From: Crocinitomicaceae bacterium
GTDB taxonomy: Bacteria; Bacteroidota; Bacteroidia; Flavobacteriales_D; Crocinitomicaceae
Direction of reading: 5' to 3'
NCBI GenBank assembly: GCA_030727405.1
Contig: JANRBR010000002.1
Coordinates: forward strand, 1,810 to 40,369
DNA length: 38,560 bases
Made by a program: the position numbers and the translations under genes. Every line of letters begins with the position of its first letter. Positions within the stretch are counted from its first letter, which is position 1. Positions 8,612 to 15,519 of this stretch are shown here, one piece after another. Under the pieces are notes generated by a model. It had not been told where the DNA came from and did no database searches. It saw only the letters and a program-made list of their open reading frames with translations.

Positions 8612-8965
8612 TTAAGGTAATTTTAATTCTTGACTCGGATCCCAAAAGATTTTCTCAAAGTCTTGAATTTGATCGTTTAGAATGATGACTCCTTCTGCTT
8701 CTAACGCGGTTTGCATACTATCAGGGCTAGGGAAGTGCATTTTCCCACTTAATAAACCATTCCGATTGACCACGCGATGCGCTGGTATTCCAGGAAATTG
8801 ATGGGATGCATTCATCGCCCAACCGACCATGCGAGCCCCCCGCGATGAGCCAAGGTAATTGGCAATGGCACCATAGGATGTTGCCCTTCCTGATGGAATG
8901 AGCTTGACCACTTGAAATACGTGTTCGAAGAAATCCTTGTTTTTGGCGTTCAGATTTTCAATCAT
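8612..8965 (-). CDS. Alkyltransferase-like protein (ATL), MGMT fold without the acceptor cysteine
   Basis: A 117-residue protein matching the C-terminal, DNA-binding half of O6-methylguanine-DNA methyltransferase: I-P-S-G-R-A-T-S-Y-G-A-I-A near residues 22-35, S-R-G-A-R-M-V-G-W-A-M for the helix-turn-helix with its arginine finger, then I-P-A-H-R-V-V-N. In MGMT the active site reads PCHRV; here the cysteine is alanine (A62), so it cannot accept an alkyl group. ATL proteins instead bind O6-alkylguanine, flip it out and hand the lesion to nucleotide-excision repair. It is the first gene of a minus-strand pair. Its ATG lies 4 bases from a -7 box, suggesting a leaderless mRNA. Confidence 0.9.
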   Translation of the reverse strand: MIENLNAKNKDFFEHVFQVVKLIPSGRATSYGAIANYLGSSRGARMVGWAMNASHQFPGIPAHRVVNRNGLLSGKMHFPSPDSMQTALEAEGVIILNDQIQDFEKIFWDPSQELKLP

Positions 8966-8969
8966 GGAA

Positions 8970-8977
8970 CAAAGATA
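8970..8977 (-). promoter_or_regulatory. -7 box 4 nt before the ATL start codon
   Basis: On the minus strand, TATCTTTG is followed by TTCC and then the ATG at 8965. The -7 consensus TANNTTTG is met exactly. With a start site about 4-5 nt after the box, transcription would begin at or beside the A of the ATG. A weak TTTC lies 15 bases upstream as a possible -33. Confidence 0.55.
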
Positions 8978-9023
8978 GAAATGGATTTTATGGAAATCGT
9001 TTTATTTCGTTTTTTCAGGAAAC

Positions 9024-9051
9024 AAAAAAGCCACCTATTGAGGTGGCTTTT
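9024..9051 (-). terminator. Terminator of the membrane pyrophosphatase gene
   Basis: A stem of AAAAGCCACCT/AGGTGGCTTTT with a 4-nt ATTG loop (9037-9040) is followed on the minus strand by a U6 tract (9024-9029). It lies 23 bases after the hppA stop codon and separates that gene from the ATL promoter. Confidence 0.85.
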
Positions 9052-9073
9052 ATTCGTATATCAATGTTAGGAA

Positions 9074-11554
9074 TTACTCTCCTTTACAACATGCTTTTTT
9101 ATCATCTGCACATTTGTTAGCATCACCTAACCATTTGCCATCTTTACCATAATGAGCCATGCACATTGCTTTCTCTTCTTTTGAGCAACCTTTATCGTCA
9201 CACATTTTCGCACATTCATCTTTGGTGATTTCAGCACACTTGCTCATGTCGCACTTTGTGTTCATTGCTTGGCCTTCATGACACATTTTGTTGTCACTCG
9301 TGCATTTGTCGTTTGACATGCATTTTCCATCGCGCATTTCGCATGGTGCAGCACCATTGCTATTTGCTTCTTCAGATGAAGCACCGTTTCCTAAGATTGG
9401 TGCAATCACTAATCCAATTAAACATGTTAATTTGATCAAAATGTTCATAGATGGACCAGAAGTATCTTTGAATGGATCTCCAACGGTATCACCAGTCACT
9501 GCTGCTTTGTGCGCATCAGAACCTTTGTATGTCATTTCACCGTTGATTTCAACACCTGCTTCGAAAGATTTCTTTGCGTTATCCCATGCACCACCTGCAT
9601 TGTTTTGGAAAACTGCCCAAAGAACACCAGATACTGTTACACCAGCCATATAACCACCAAGCATTTCAGCGATTAATTGGTTACTGTATCCTAATAACAT
9701 CGGTAAGGTTGCGATTAAAATCGGGAAACCAATGGTTAAAATTCCTGGCAACATCATTTCGCGCAATGCAGCTTTGGTAGAGATTTCCACACATTTTCCG
9801 TATTCAGGTTTTCCAGTACCTTCCATGATTCCAGGAATTTCTTTGAACTGACGACGAACTTCGTACACCATGTCCATGGCTGCTTTTCCAACTGAATTCA
9901 TTGCTAATGCAGAGAATACAACCGGAATCATACCACCAACAAACAACATCGCTAATACAGGAGCTTTAAAAATGTTGATTCCATCGATACCTGTGAATGT
10001 TACGTACGCAGCAAACAAAGCCAATGAAGTCAAGGCTGCAGATGCAATGGCAAATCCTTTTCCTGTTGCGGCTGTTGTATTACCAACAGAATCCAAAATA
10101 TCGGTGCGTTGACGAACTTCTTTTGGTAATTCGCTCATTTCAGCAATACCACCAGCGTTATCAGAGATCGGACCGAATGCGTCAATCGCTAATTGCATAG
10201 CCGTTGTTGCCATCATGGCAGATGCTGCTAATGCAACACCATAGAATCCAGCTAAGGCATATGATCCCCAAATTGCTCCAGCGAACAAAAGTACAGTAGG
10301 GAAGGTAGAGATCATTCCAGTTGCCAATCCAGCGATTACGTTTGTTCCTGCACCTGTAGAAGATTTTTGAACGATTTTCAAAACTGGTTTCGTACCTAAT
10401 CCTGTGTAGTATTCAGTAACGGATGAAATGACACCACCAACAAGCAATCCTACGATCGCAGCAAAAAATACGCGCATCGATGAAATGTCTTTCACTCCTT
10501 CACCAAAGAAATTCATTTTCATGGTTGCAGGCAACATCCAAGTTACCAATCCGTAACAAGCCGCTGCAGTTAATGCAATTGATACCCAGTTGCCTAAGTT
10601 TAGTGCTCCTTGAACTTGTTTTTCTTTGGCATCGTTGCTTGAAATACGTACCAACATCGTTCCGATGATAGAGAAAATGATTCCAAATCCTGCTATGGCC
10701 ATTGGCAATAAGATTGGACCGATTCCACCGAATTTATCATTGATGACTCCACCCATGTCTTTGATGACATAGTTACCAAGTACCATGGCAGCCAATACTG
10801 TTGCGACATAAGAACCAAATAAATCGGCACCCATTCCGGCAACGTCACCTACGTTATCACCTACGTTATCTGCGATTGTTGCAGGATTACGAGGATCATC
10901 TTCTGGGATTCCAGCTTCTACTTTACCAACAAGGTCAGCTCCAACGTCAGCAGCTTTTGTATAAATACCACCACCAACACGTGCAAACAATGCGATTGAT
11001 TCAGCTCCTAATGAGAATCCAGCTAATGTCTCTAGTACAACAGTCATGTCTTCAGTGCTTGTCCATTTACCTCCCATAAAGAAGTGGAAAAAGAAAATAA
11101 AGAATGCAGTTAAACCTAAAACGGCTAACCCAGCAACACCAAGACCCATTACTGTACCTCCACCGAAAGAAACTTTCAATGCTTGAGGTAAACTTGTACG
11201 AGCTGCTTGTGTGGTACGAACGTTTGTTTTTGTGGCAATTTTCATCCCCATGTTCCCTGCTAATGCGGAGAAGATGGCACCGAATATAAATGCGATGATG
11301 ATTAGTAAGTGTGTTTTAACACCCGGCACAAACGTGATACCAGCTAAAACGACGCTTGCGATTAGCACGAAAACGGCTAATAAACGGTATTCTGCTTTTA
11401 GAAATGCAAGCGCTCCTTCGTAAATGTAATCTGAAATTTCTTTCATTTTTCCATCTCCAGCGTCTTGTTTCAAAACCCAAGCTCTCTTCATTGCCATAAA
11501 CAGCAATCCGATAAAGGCCATTACGATTGGCACATAAATCATCATTGATTCCAT
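9074..11554 (-). CDS. hppA: K+-dependent membrane-bound pyrophosphatase with a cysteine-rich C-terminal tail
   Basis: An 826-residue membrane protein of the ion-pumping pyrophosphatase family, which splits pyrophosphate and moves Na+ and/or H+ out of the cytosol. About 16 transmembrane helices are visible. The pyrophosphate/Mg site is intact: T-K-A-A-D-V-G-A-D-L, then D-D-P-R-N-P-A-T-I-A-D-N, then D-N-V-G-D-V-A-G-M-G-A-D, S-D-N-A-G-G, and G-D-T-V-G-D-P-F-K-D-T. In G-N-T-T-A-A-T-G-K-G the alanine and glycine (not lysine and threonine) are those of K+-dependent enzymes, many of which pump Na+. The core ends near residue 721. A further 105 residues carry 13 cysteines and many K, D and E, which is not part of the normal family. 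It has its own promoter and terminator. Confidence 0.95.
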   Translation of the reverse strand: MESMMIYVPIVMAFIGLLFMAMKRAWVLKQDAGDGKMKEISDYIYEGALAFLKAEYRLLAVFVLIASVVLAGITFVPGVKTHLLIIIAFIFGAIFSALAGNMGMKIATKTNVRTTQAARTSLPQALKVSFGGGTVMGLGVAGLAVLGLTAFFIFFFHFFMGGKWTSTEDMTVVLETLAGFSLGAESIALFARVGGGIYTKAADVGADLVGKVEAGIPEDDPRNPATIADNVGDNVGDVAGMGADLFGSYVATVLAAMVLGNYVIKDMGGVINDKFGGIGPILLPMAIAGFGIIFSIIGTMLVRISSNDAKEKQVQGALNLGNWVSIALTAAACYGLVTWMLPATMKMNFFGEGVKDISSMRVFFAAIVGLLVGGVISSVTEYYTGLGTKPVLKIVQKSSTGAGTNVIAGLATGMISTFPTVLLFAGAIWGSYALAGFYGVALAASAMMATTAMQLAIDAFGPISDNAGGIAEMSELPKEVRQRTDILDSVGNTTAATGKGFAIASAALTSLALFAAYVTFTGIDGINIFKAPVLAMLFVGGMIPVVFSALAMNSVGKAAMDMVYEVRRQFKEIPGIMEGTGKPEYGKCVEISTKAALREMMLPGILTIGFPILIATLPMLLGYSNQLIAEMLGGYMAGVTVSGVLWAVFQNNAGGAWDNAKKSFEAGVEINGEMTYKGSDAHKAAVTGDTVGDPFKDTSGPSMNILIKLTCLIGLVIAPILGNGASSEEANSNGAAPCEMRDGKCMSNDKCTSDNKMCHEGQAMNTKCDMSKCAEITKDECAKMCDDKGCSKEEKAMCMAHYGKDGKWLGDANKCADDKKACCKGE

Positions 11555-11587
11555 ACTAATTTGTTAATTTGTTAAATTTTACGCTGG

Positions 11588-11619
11588 CAAAAGTATAGTT
11601 TTCCGCCATGGTATGCAAA
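11588..11619 (-). promoter_or_regulatory. Bacteroidota promoter of hppA
   Basis: On the minus strand, TTTG (11616-11619) is separated by 20 nt from TACTTTTG (11588-11595), a full match to the primary sigma consensus TTTG-N(17-23)-TANNTTTG. The expected leader to the ATG at 11554 is about 30 nt. An A/T-only stem with a U tract just upstream (11619-11646) may weakly end the thioredoxin transcript. Confidence 0.75.
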
Positions 11620-11649
11620 TACGTAAAAAAAAAAGAAGGGTTACGTTCT

Positions 11650-11946
11650 TTATAAAACCGCTTGGATTTTAGCCTTTAGGGTTGACAATGGAAAGGCACC
11701 ACTTTCACGCCAAAGTTTTTCTCCTTTTTTAAAGAGAACAAAGGTGGGTACTCCTCGAACTTTATATAGAGCGGCTATGTCTTGGTTTTTATCGACATCG
11801 ATTTTCAAAATGCGAATTTTCGAACCCATTTGCTTTTTCAAATCTTCAAGTACTGGGTGCATCATTTTACATGGTCCACACCAAGTTGCGTAGAAGTCTA
11901 CTAATGTTGGCGTATTTGATTGAATGATGTCGTTGAATTTACCCAT
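11650..11946 (-). CDS. Thioredoxin, cytosolic
   Basis: A 98-residue protein, slightly short for thioredoxin (usually 100-110). The active site is W-C-G-P-C with cysteines 23 and 26. The cis-proline loop G-V-P-T-F and the K-I-D-V-D segment are in place. There is no signal peptide, so it should reduce cytosolic disulfides, for example in the Bcp peroxidase and MsrB encoded nearby. Only one ATG fits the fold. Its start is 4 bases from a good -7 box. Confidence 0.93.
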   Translation of the reverse strand: MGKFNDIIQSNTPTLVDFYATWCGPCKMMHPVLEDLKKQMGSKIRILKIDVDKNQDIAALYKVRGVPTFVLFKKGEKLWRESGAFPLSTLKAKIQAVL

Positions 11947-11950
11947 GGTG

Positions 11951-11958
11951 CAAAGTTA
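11951..11958 (-). promoter_or_regulatory. -7 box 4 nt before the thioredoxin start codon
   Basis: Minus strand TAACTTTG, then CACC, then the ATG at 11946. The box matches TANNTTTG exactly. No clear TTTG is seen upstream at 17-23 nt. The spacing predicts a transcript beginning at or next to the AUG. Confidence 0.55.
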
Positions 11959-11995
11959 TAAAAGCGGAATAAACAGTAGTGTAACTTAGATGACA

Positions 11996-12026
11996 AAAAA
12001 AAAGGCAGATTTTAAATCTGCCTTTT
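11996..12026 (-). terminator. Terminator of the Ig-like lipoprotein gene
   Basis: A stem AAAGGCAGATTT/AAATCTGCCTTT (12001-12025) with a minimal loop is followed on the minus strand by a long U run (11996-12003). It lies 21 bases beyond the lipoprotein stop and upstream of the thioredoxin promoter. Confidence 0.85.
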
Positions 12027-12046
12027 CATGTGAATTTTGAAGAAAC

Positions 12047-12754
12047 TTATTGTTTAGTGTAAGTCGCTGTACATGTTCCTTGTCCACCAATTAACGGTGT
12101 TGTATTATCGTACGTGTAGGTAATCACAATGGTATTTCCAAGGTTATTCATGGTTCCTGTTCCGGAAAAGTTAATTTGTCCAAGGGTTATATCAACCGAT
12201 TGTTGAGGGATGGTGATTGTCGAACCATTGATGCTTGCATTCGCTGTTCCTCCAATTAACGTAAACATGTTATCAATGGTTAATGCGGAAGCACTACTAC
12301 CTGCGCTGATAACTGGTGAACCGGCAAGTGGAAATTGAGTCGCCCCGCAATTACTGCTTAGGCTCCAGGTAACTAACCAATTGTCTTGACCAATGATGAC
12401 ATTCACTTTTCGTTTAGCCGTTGTTGTTCCATTTGCATTGCTTGCTGTATAGGTAACATAATAAGTTCCGGTAGTTGTTGCATCAACTTCGTTTACGCTT
12501 GTTACAGTTACAGCGGATCCATCCTTGTTTGTAGCGCTTGCTCCGGCGTCAGTATACGTTGTTCCAACGTTGATGTTTATTTCTGTTGCGCCATTGATGG
12601 TAATGGTTGGTGCGTACAAGCAGTTTCCATCGTCTTTTTTCGCCGCTTCGTTATAATTTGCTGCCGTGTTATCGGTACAGCCTTTCTTTTTACATCCAGT
12701 ATTGGTAGTCATCACAAGTGCCCCAAGTAGGAATAAGCCAATTATTTTTTTCAT
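12047..12754 (-). CDS. Lipoprotein with DUF5011/Ig-like domain
   Basis: The product is 235 residues from the ATG at 12754, which gives the lipoprotein signal M-K-K-I-I-G-L-F ... T-N-T-G-C followed by lysines. A longer frame from 12889 would run into recA and its terminator and is not credible. After the anchor comes a short D-N-T-A-A-N-Y-N-x-x-A segment that is frequent in Bacteroidota lipoproteins. Residues about 48-118 form a DUF5011-like immunoglobulin fold (V-G-T-T-Y-T-D-A-G-A-S-A, then G-T-Y-Y-V-T-Y-T-A). The rest is a beta-rich lipocalin-like region (W-L-V-T-W-S-L-S, then N-T-I-V-I-T-Y-T-Y). Probably anchored in the outer membrane; role unknown. It has its own promoter and terminator. 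Confidence 0.8.
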   Translation of the reverse strand: MKKIIGLFLLGALVMTTNTGCKKKGCTDNTAANYNEAAKKDDGNCLYAPTITINGATEININVGTTYTDAGASATNKDGSAVTVTSVNEVDATTTGTYYVTYTASNANGTTTAKRKVNVIIGQDNWLVTWSLSSNCGATQFPLAGSPVISAGSSASALTIDNMFTLIGGTANASINGSTITIPQQSVDITLGQINFSGTGTMNNLGNTIVITYTYDNTTPLIGGQGTCTATYTKQ

Positions 12755-12774
12755 AGTGTTAAGTTGAGTTGACT

Positions 12775-12782
12775 CAAAAATA
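12775..12782 (-). promoter_or_regulatory. Predicted -7 box of the Ig-like lipoprotein gene
   Basis: Minus strand TATTTTTG matches TANNTTTG and would give a leader of about 16-20 nt. It lies immediately after the U tract of the recA terminator, so upstream sequence is almost pure A/T and no separate -33 can be picked out. Confidence 0.45.
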
Positions 12783-12792
12783 TAAAAAAAAT

Positions 12793-12825
12793 TTAAAAAA
12801 AAGCGGCATCCAAGGATGCCGCTTT
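12793..12825 (-). terminator. Terminator of recA
   Basis: GCGGCATCC (12803-12811) pairs with GGATGCCGC (12814-12822), with the inner pairs opening to form the loop. On the minus strand the stem is followed by a run of Us. The stem begins about 20 bases past the recA stop. Confidence 0.85.
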
Positions 12826-12842
12826 CAACCAAACGATATGCA

Positions 12843-13877
12843 CTAGTCTTGTAACACCTCTTCTTTTTGAGCTGGTGTTCCAAGAGCATTTTTGATTTTC
12901 TCTTCTAATTCTTCAGCCAATGCGGGGTTATCCATTAAGATGGATTTAATGGAATCCCTACCTTGTCCAAGTTTGGTTTCTCCATAAGAGAACCATGATC
13001 CACTTTTTTTCAGGATGTTTAAGTCCACACCCAAATCGATGATTTCCCCAATTTTAGAAATTCCTTCACCGTACATGATGTCGAATTCTGCTTTTCTAAA
13101 CGGTGGCGCCACTTTATTTTTAACCACTTTTACTTTCACTCGGTTTCCGATGATTTCCTCTCCTTCTTTTAATTGAGCTGCACGACGGATATCGATGCGA
13201 ACAGAAGAATAGAATTTCAAGGCATTTCCACCTGTCGTTGTTTCCGGGTTTCCGAACATCACACCGATTTTGTCACGCAATTGATTGATGAAAATACAAC
13301 AACAGCCTGCTTTATTAATCGATCCAGTTAATTTACGAAGTGCTTTCGACATTAGTCTTGCTTGAAGTCCCATCTGTGAATCTCCCATTTCTCCTTCGAT
13401 TTCTGCTTTAGGTGTTAAAGCAGCAACGGAGTCAATTACGATTAAGTCAATCGCTCCGGATCGAATTAAATTGTCAGCAATTTCTAAGGCTTGCTCGCCG
13501 TTATCTGGTTGAGAAATCAACAGATTGGCTACATCCACACCTAATTTTTGAGCGTAAAATTGATCGAATGCATGCTCTGCATCGATAAAGGCAGCAATTC
13601 CACCTTGCTTTTGTACCTCCGCAATCGCATGAATGGCTAAGGTTGTTTTTCCGGAAGACTCTGGACCGTATATTTCTACGACGCGTCCTTTTGGATACCC
13701 ATTTATTCCTAAGGCTAAATCCAAGGTGATCGAACCCGTTGGGATTACTTCGACTTTTTCTACTGGAGAATCGCCTAGTTTCATTACGGATCCTTTACCA
13801 AAGGTTTTGTCCAATTTCTCCATCGTTAATTGGAGTGCTTTTAATTTCTCTGCATTTTGTTCTTTAGACTTTGACAT
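12843..13877 (-). CDS. recA: RecA recombinase
   Basis: A 344-residue protein of normal RecA length. It forms ATP-dependent filaments on single-stranded DNA, catalyses strand exchange and drives LexA-type cleavage. Visible motifs are Walker [10 protein letters not shown] at residues 71-79, the Walker B strand [10 protein letters not shown], the L1/L2 loops ([14 protein letters not shown] and [12 protein letters not shown]) and the I-N-Q-L-R-D-K-I-G segment. The C-terminus is acidic, as usual. It is a single-gene unit with its own -7 box and terminator. I see no clear LexA palindrome upstream. Confidence 0.99.
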   Translation of the reverse strand: MSKSKEQNAEKLKALQLTMEKLDKTFGKGSVMKLGDSPVEKVEVIPTGSITLDLALGINGYPKGRVVEIYGPESSGKTTLAIHAIAEVQKQGGIAAFIDAEHAFDQFYAQKLGVDVANLLISQPDNGEQALEIADNLIRSGAIDLIVIDSVAALTPKAEIEGEMGDSQMGLQARLMSKALRKLTGSINKAGCCCIFINQLRDKIGVMFGNPETTTGGNALKFYSSVRIDIRRAAQLKEGEEIIGNRVKVKVVKNKVAPPFRKAEFDIMYGEGISKIGEIIDLGVDLNILKKSGSWFSYGETKLGQGRDSIKSILMDNPALAEELEEKIKNALGTPAQKEEVLQD

Positions 13878-13922
13878 ATCGTTTGTTGTTTGTGAGTTGG
13901 TTGACTCGGTGATTAATTTCTA

Positions 13923-13930
13923 CAAATGTA
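13923..13930 (-). promoter_or_regulatory. Predicted -7 box of recA
   Basis: Minus strand TACATTTG matches TANNTTTG; the implied leader is about 42 nt. The -33 region does not hold a clear TTTG at the usual spacing. Confidence 0.5.
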
Positions 13931-13964
13931 AGCGGGTGAGATCGTAAACTATTTACGAACTAAA

Positions 13965-14429
13965 TCAATTGGTATAAATCGCTAAAATTTCTTGCGCGTG
14001 ATTCTTAGTGTTTGGTTTCTCGATTATGGACATCAAGTTTCCTGTTTCATCAAAAAGGAAGCTTGTGCGGTGAATCCCATCATACGTTTTCCCCATGAAT
14101 TTTTTAGGACCCCAAACGCCAAATAAATTCAAAAGCGTTTTTTCGGTATCAGCGATTAATGGAAAAGGCAATTGAAATTTATCCATGAATTTTTTGTGTG
14201 ATGAAACGCTATCTGCGCTCACTCCAATTACAGCGATGTTATTTTCCAATAAAGTGGAATAATCATCACGCAAACTACACGCTTGAGCGGTGCATCCAGG
14301 GGTATTGTCCTTTGGATAGAAGTAAACCACCAAACGCTTGCCACTGAAGTCATTGGAGTTGATTTCTTCGCCGTTTTGATCCACTCCAACAAATGCTGGT
14401 AGTGTCGATCCGATATTCAATTGATTCAT
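13965..14429 (-). CDS. bcp: Thioredoxin-dependent peroxiredoxin (Bcp/PrxQ)
   Basis: A 154-residue peroxiredoxin of the BCP/PrxQ group, which reduces H2O2 and organic peroxides using thioredoxin. The motif Y-F-Y-P-K-D-N-T-P-G-C-T-A-Q-A-C holds the peroxidatic cysteine C46 and the resolving cysteine C51, five residues apart as in E. coli Bcp. The conserved threonine and the R-T-S-F-L segment are also present. It has no signal peptide, so it is cytosolic. A full TTTG-N18-TACTTTTG promoter precedes it. The thioredoxin encoded at 11650-11946 is a plausible electron donor. Confidence 0.96.
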   Translation of the reverse strand: MNQLNIGSTLPAFVGVDQNGEEINSNDFSGKRLVVYFYPKDNTPGCTAQACSLRDDYSTLLENNIAVIGVSADSVSSHKKFMDKFQLPFPLIADTEKTLLNLFGVWGPKKFMGKTYDGIHRTSFLFDETGNLMSIIEKPNTKNHAQEILAIYTN

Positions 14430-14469
14430 GATGCTTAAATATTAATCGTTAAAAAGATTAAAAACTAAT

Positions 14470-14499
14470 CAAAAGTAAAAACTATTCTTGAATAACAAA
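14470..14499 (-). promoter_or_regulatory. Bacteroidota promoter of bcp
   Basis: Minus strand TTTG (14496-14499) and TACTTTTG (14470-14477) are separated by 18 nt, matching the primary sigma consensus. The leader to the ATG at 14429 is about 36 nt. This shows bcp can be transcribed apart from the DUF423 gene upstream. Confidence 0.7.
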
Positions 14500-14529
14500 A
14501 CATAAATGAAAAAAATGTTTTGAAAAAGA

Positions 14530-14910
14530 TTAATTTTTAATCAAACGATAAAGAAACACCAACCAGCTAATGATGGTGATTGATCCTCCAATAGGGGTGA
14601 AGGCAACAAGAATTCCTTTCGGCCACTGCATTACATTCATCAGAATCAACAAATAAATAGAAAAGCAAAAAAACAACATGCCTACCATCATGCCACCTAA
14701 TATGCGGTTCATGGAAAACGCAAAGCGGTCCGAATTCAACGCTAAGATTAGCATTCCCATCGATAAGAATCCTTGGTACCTCACAGCTACATCGAAAGAA
14801 CTAAACAGATCGGGATCAAGCACTTTTTTTAAGGCATGTGCACCCATCGCTCCTAGTACAATGGATATCATGATGAATAGTCCGGAAAGAATAACGTATT
14901 GTTTTTGCAT
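14530..14910 (-). CDS. DUF423 (YgdD/TMEM256-like) small membrane protein
   Basis: A 126-residue inner-membrane protein with four hydrophobic segments, at about 5-25, 45-62, 68-92 and 98-120. The family signature I-x-L-G-A-M-G-A-H-A-L-K at residues 18-29 and R-Y-Q-G at 44-47 are clear. The biochemical role of DUF423 proteins is not known. It reads away from the lipoprotein gene at 14962, with only 51 bases between the start codons. I see no strong promoter box for this direction. Confidence 0.9.
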   Translation of the reverse strand: MQKQYVILSGLFIMISIVLGAMGAHALKKVLDPDLFSSFDVAVRYQGFLSMGMLILALNSDRFAFSMNRILGGMMVGMLFFCFSIYLLILMNVMQWPKGILVAFTPIGGSITIISWLVFLYRLIKN

Positions 14911-14949
14911 GTCACGAAGGTCAGAAAAATTCTACTCATATCAAATATG

Positions 14950-14957
14950 TATCTTTG
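14950..14957 (+). promoter_or_regulatory. -7 box 4 nt before the lipoprotein start at 14962
   Basis: TATCTTTG, then TAAA, then the ATG at 14962. It is an exact TANNTTTG match. The box rules out the longer frame from 14899 and predicts a transcript starting at or next to the AUG. Confidence 0.55.
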
Positions 14958-14961
14958 TAAA

Positions 14962-15513
14962 ATGAATCAATTTAGAATCATCACTTTTTTGAGTTTATTG
15001 CTGTTCGGTTTTACGCAATGTCAACAAGACAATGCTTCTGAACAAAGCTCATTTGATTATGTGCAATTTCAACGGGTTGATTTATCGAAATTCGATATTC
15101 CTGCTTCCATCATGATACCAGATGCCACTGCTGGTATTGGCGCTTCGTTTAAACCAGAAGTTGAATACGATGAAGGGGGCTATAAATGGACGATTTCCGT
15201 AGGTAGAAACTTTCAATTATTTATTGAAGATTATGGGGATAACCTATACCGTTTTGAGGAGTTTAAAAAAGACCTCCTAAAGGATAACAAAAAAACAAAC
15301 TATTTTCAATTTCAGATGTTGAAAGAGGAGAAAGACATCCTTGTTTATAGTCGAAAGGAAAAGTCCGAGTTCATCAAAAATAAAAGAGTTACCTATCACA
15401 TATACGCAGTGAAAAAAATCAATGGCATTTATTACGAGTTTCGAAATGGTGAACAAGGAGACTCGAAAAAAGTAATCGACTTTATGTATCACTCTATTCA
15501 ATCATTTCATTAA
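14962..15513 (+). CDS. Predicted lipoprotein of unknown function
   Basis: A 183-residue protein when started at 14962. The signal M-N-Q-F-R-I-I-T-F-L-S ... F-G-F-T-Q-C is a good lipobox, with the lipidated cysteine near residue 20. The mature part is mixed alpha/beta with a charged centre (D-L-L-K-D-N-K-K) and a Y-H-I-Y-A-V-K-K-I-N-G-I-Y-Y-E-F-R strand pair, ending in a helix with F-M-Y-H-S-I-Q-S. I do not recognise the family. It stands first in a plus-strand run, 6 bases ahead of the Mrp ATPase gene, so it is probably cotranscribed with it, although nothing in the sequence links the functions. Confidence 0.8.
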   Translation: MNQFRIITFLSLLLFGFTQCQQDNASEQSSFDYVQFQRVDLSKFDIPASIMIPDATAGIGASFKPEVEYDEGGYKWTISVGRNFQLFIEDYGDNLYRFEEFKKDLLKDNKKTNYFQFQMLKEEKDILVYSRKEKSEFIKNKRVTYHIYAVKKINGIYYEFRNGEQGDSKKVIDFMYHSIQSFH

Positions 15514-15519
15514 CTTCTT

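Noticed and set aside
9288-11423. Many plus-strand frames opposite the membrane pyrophosphatase
   Set aside because: All are shadows of a strongly conserved minus-strand gene; their translations are low-complexity and have no motif.
12755-12889. N-terminal extension of the Ig-like lipoprotein into recA
   Set aside because: It would include the recA terminator and the end of recA and would remove the clean lipoprotein signal.
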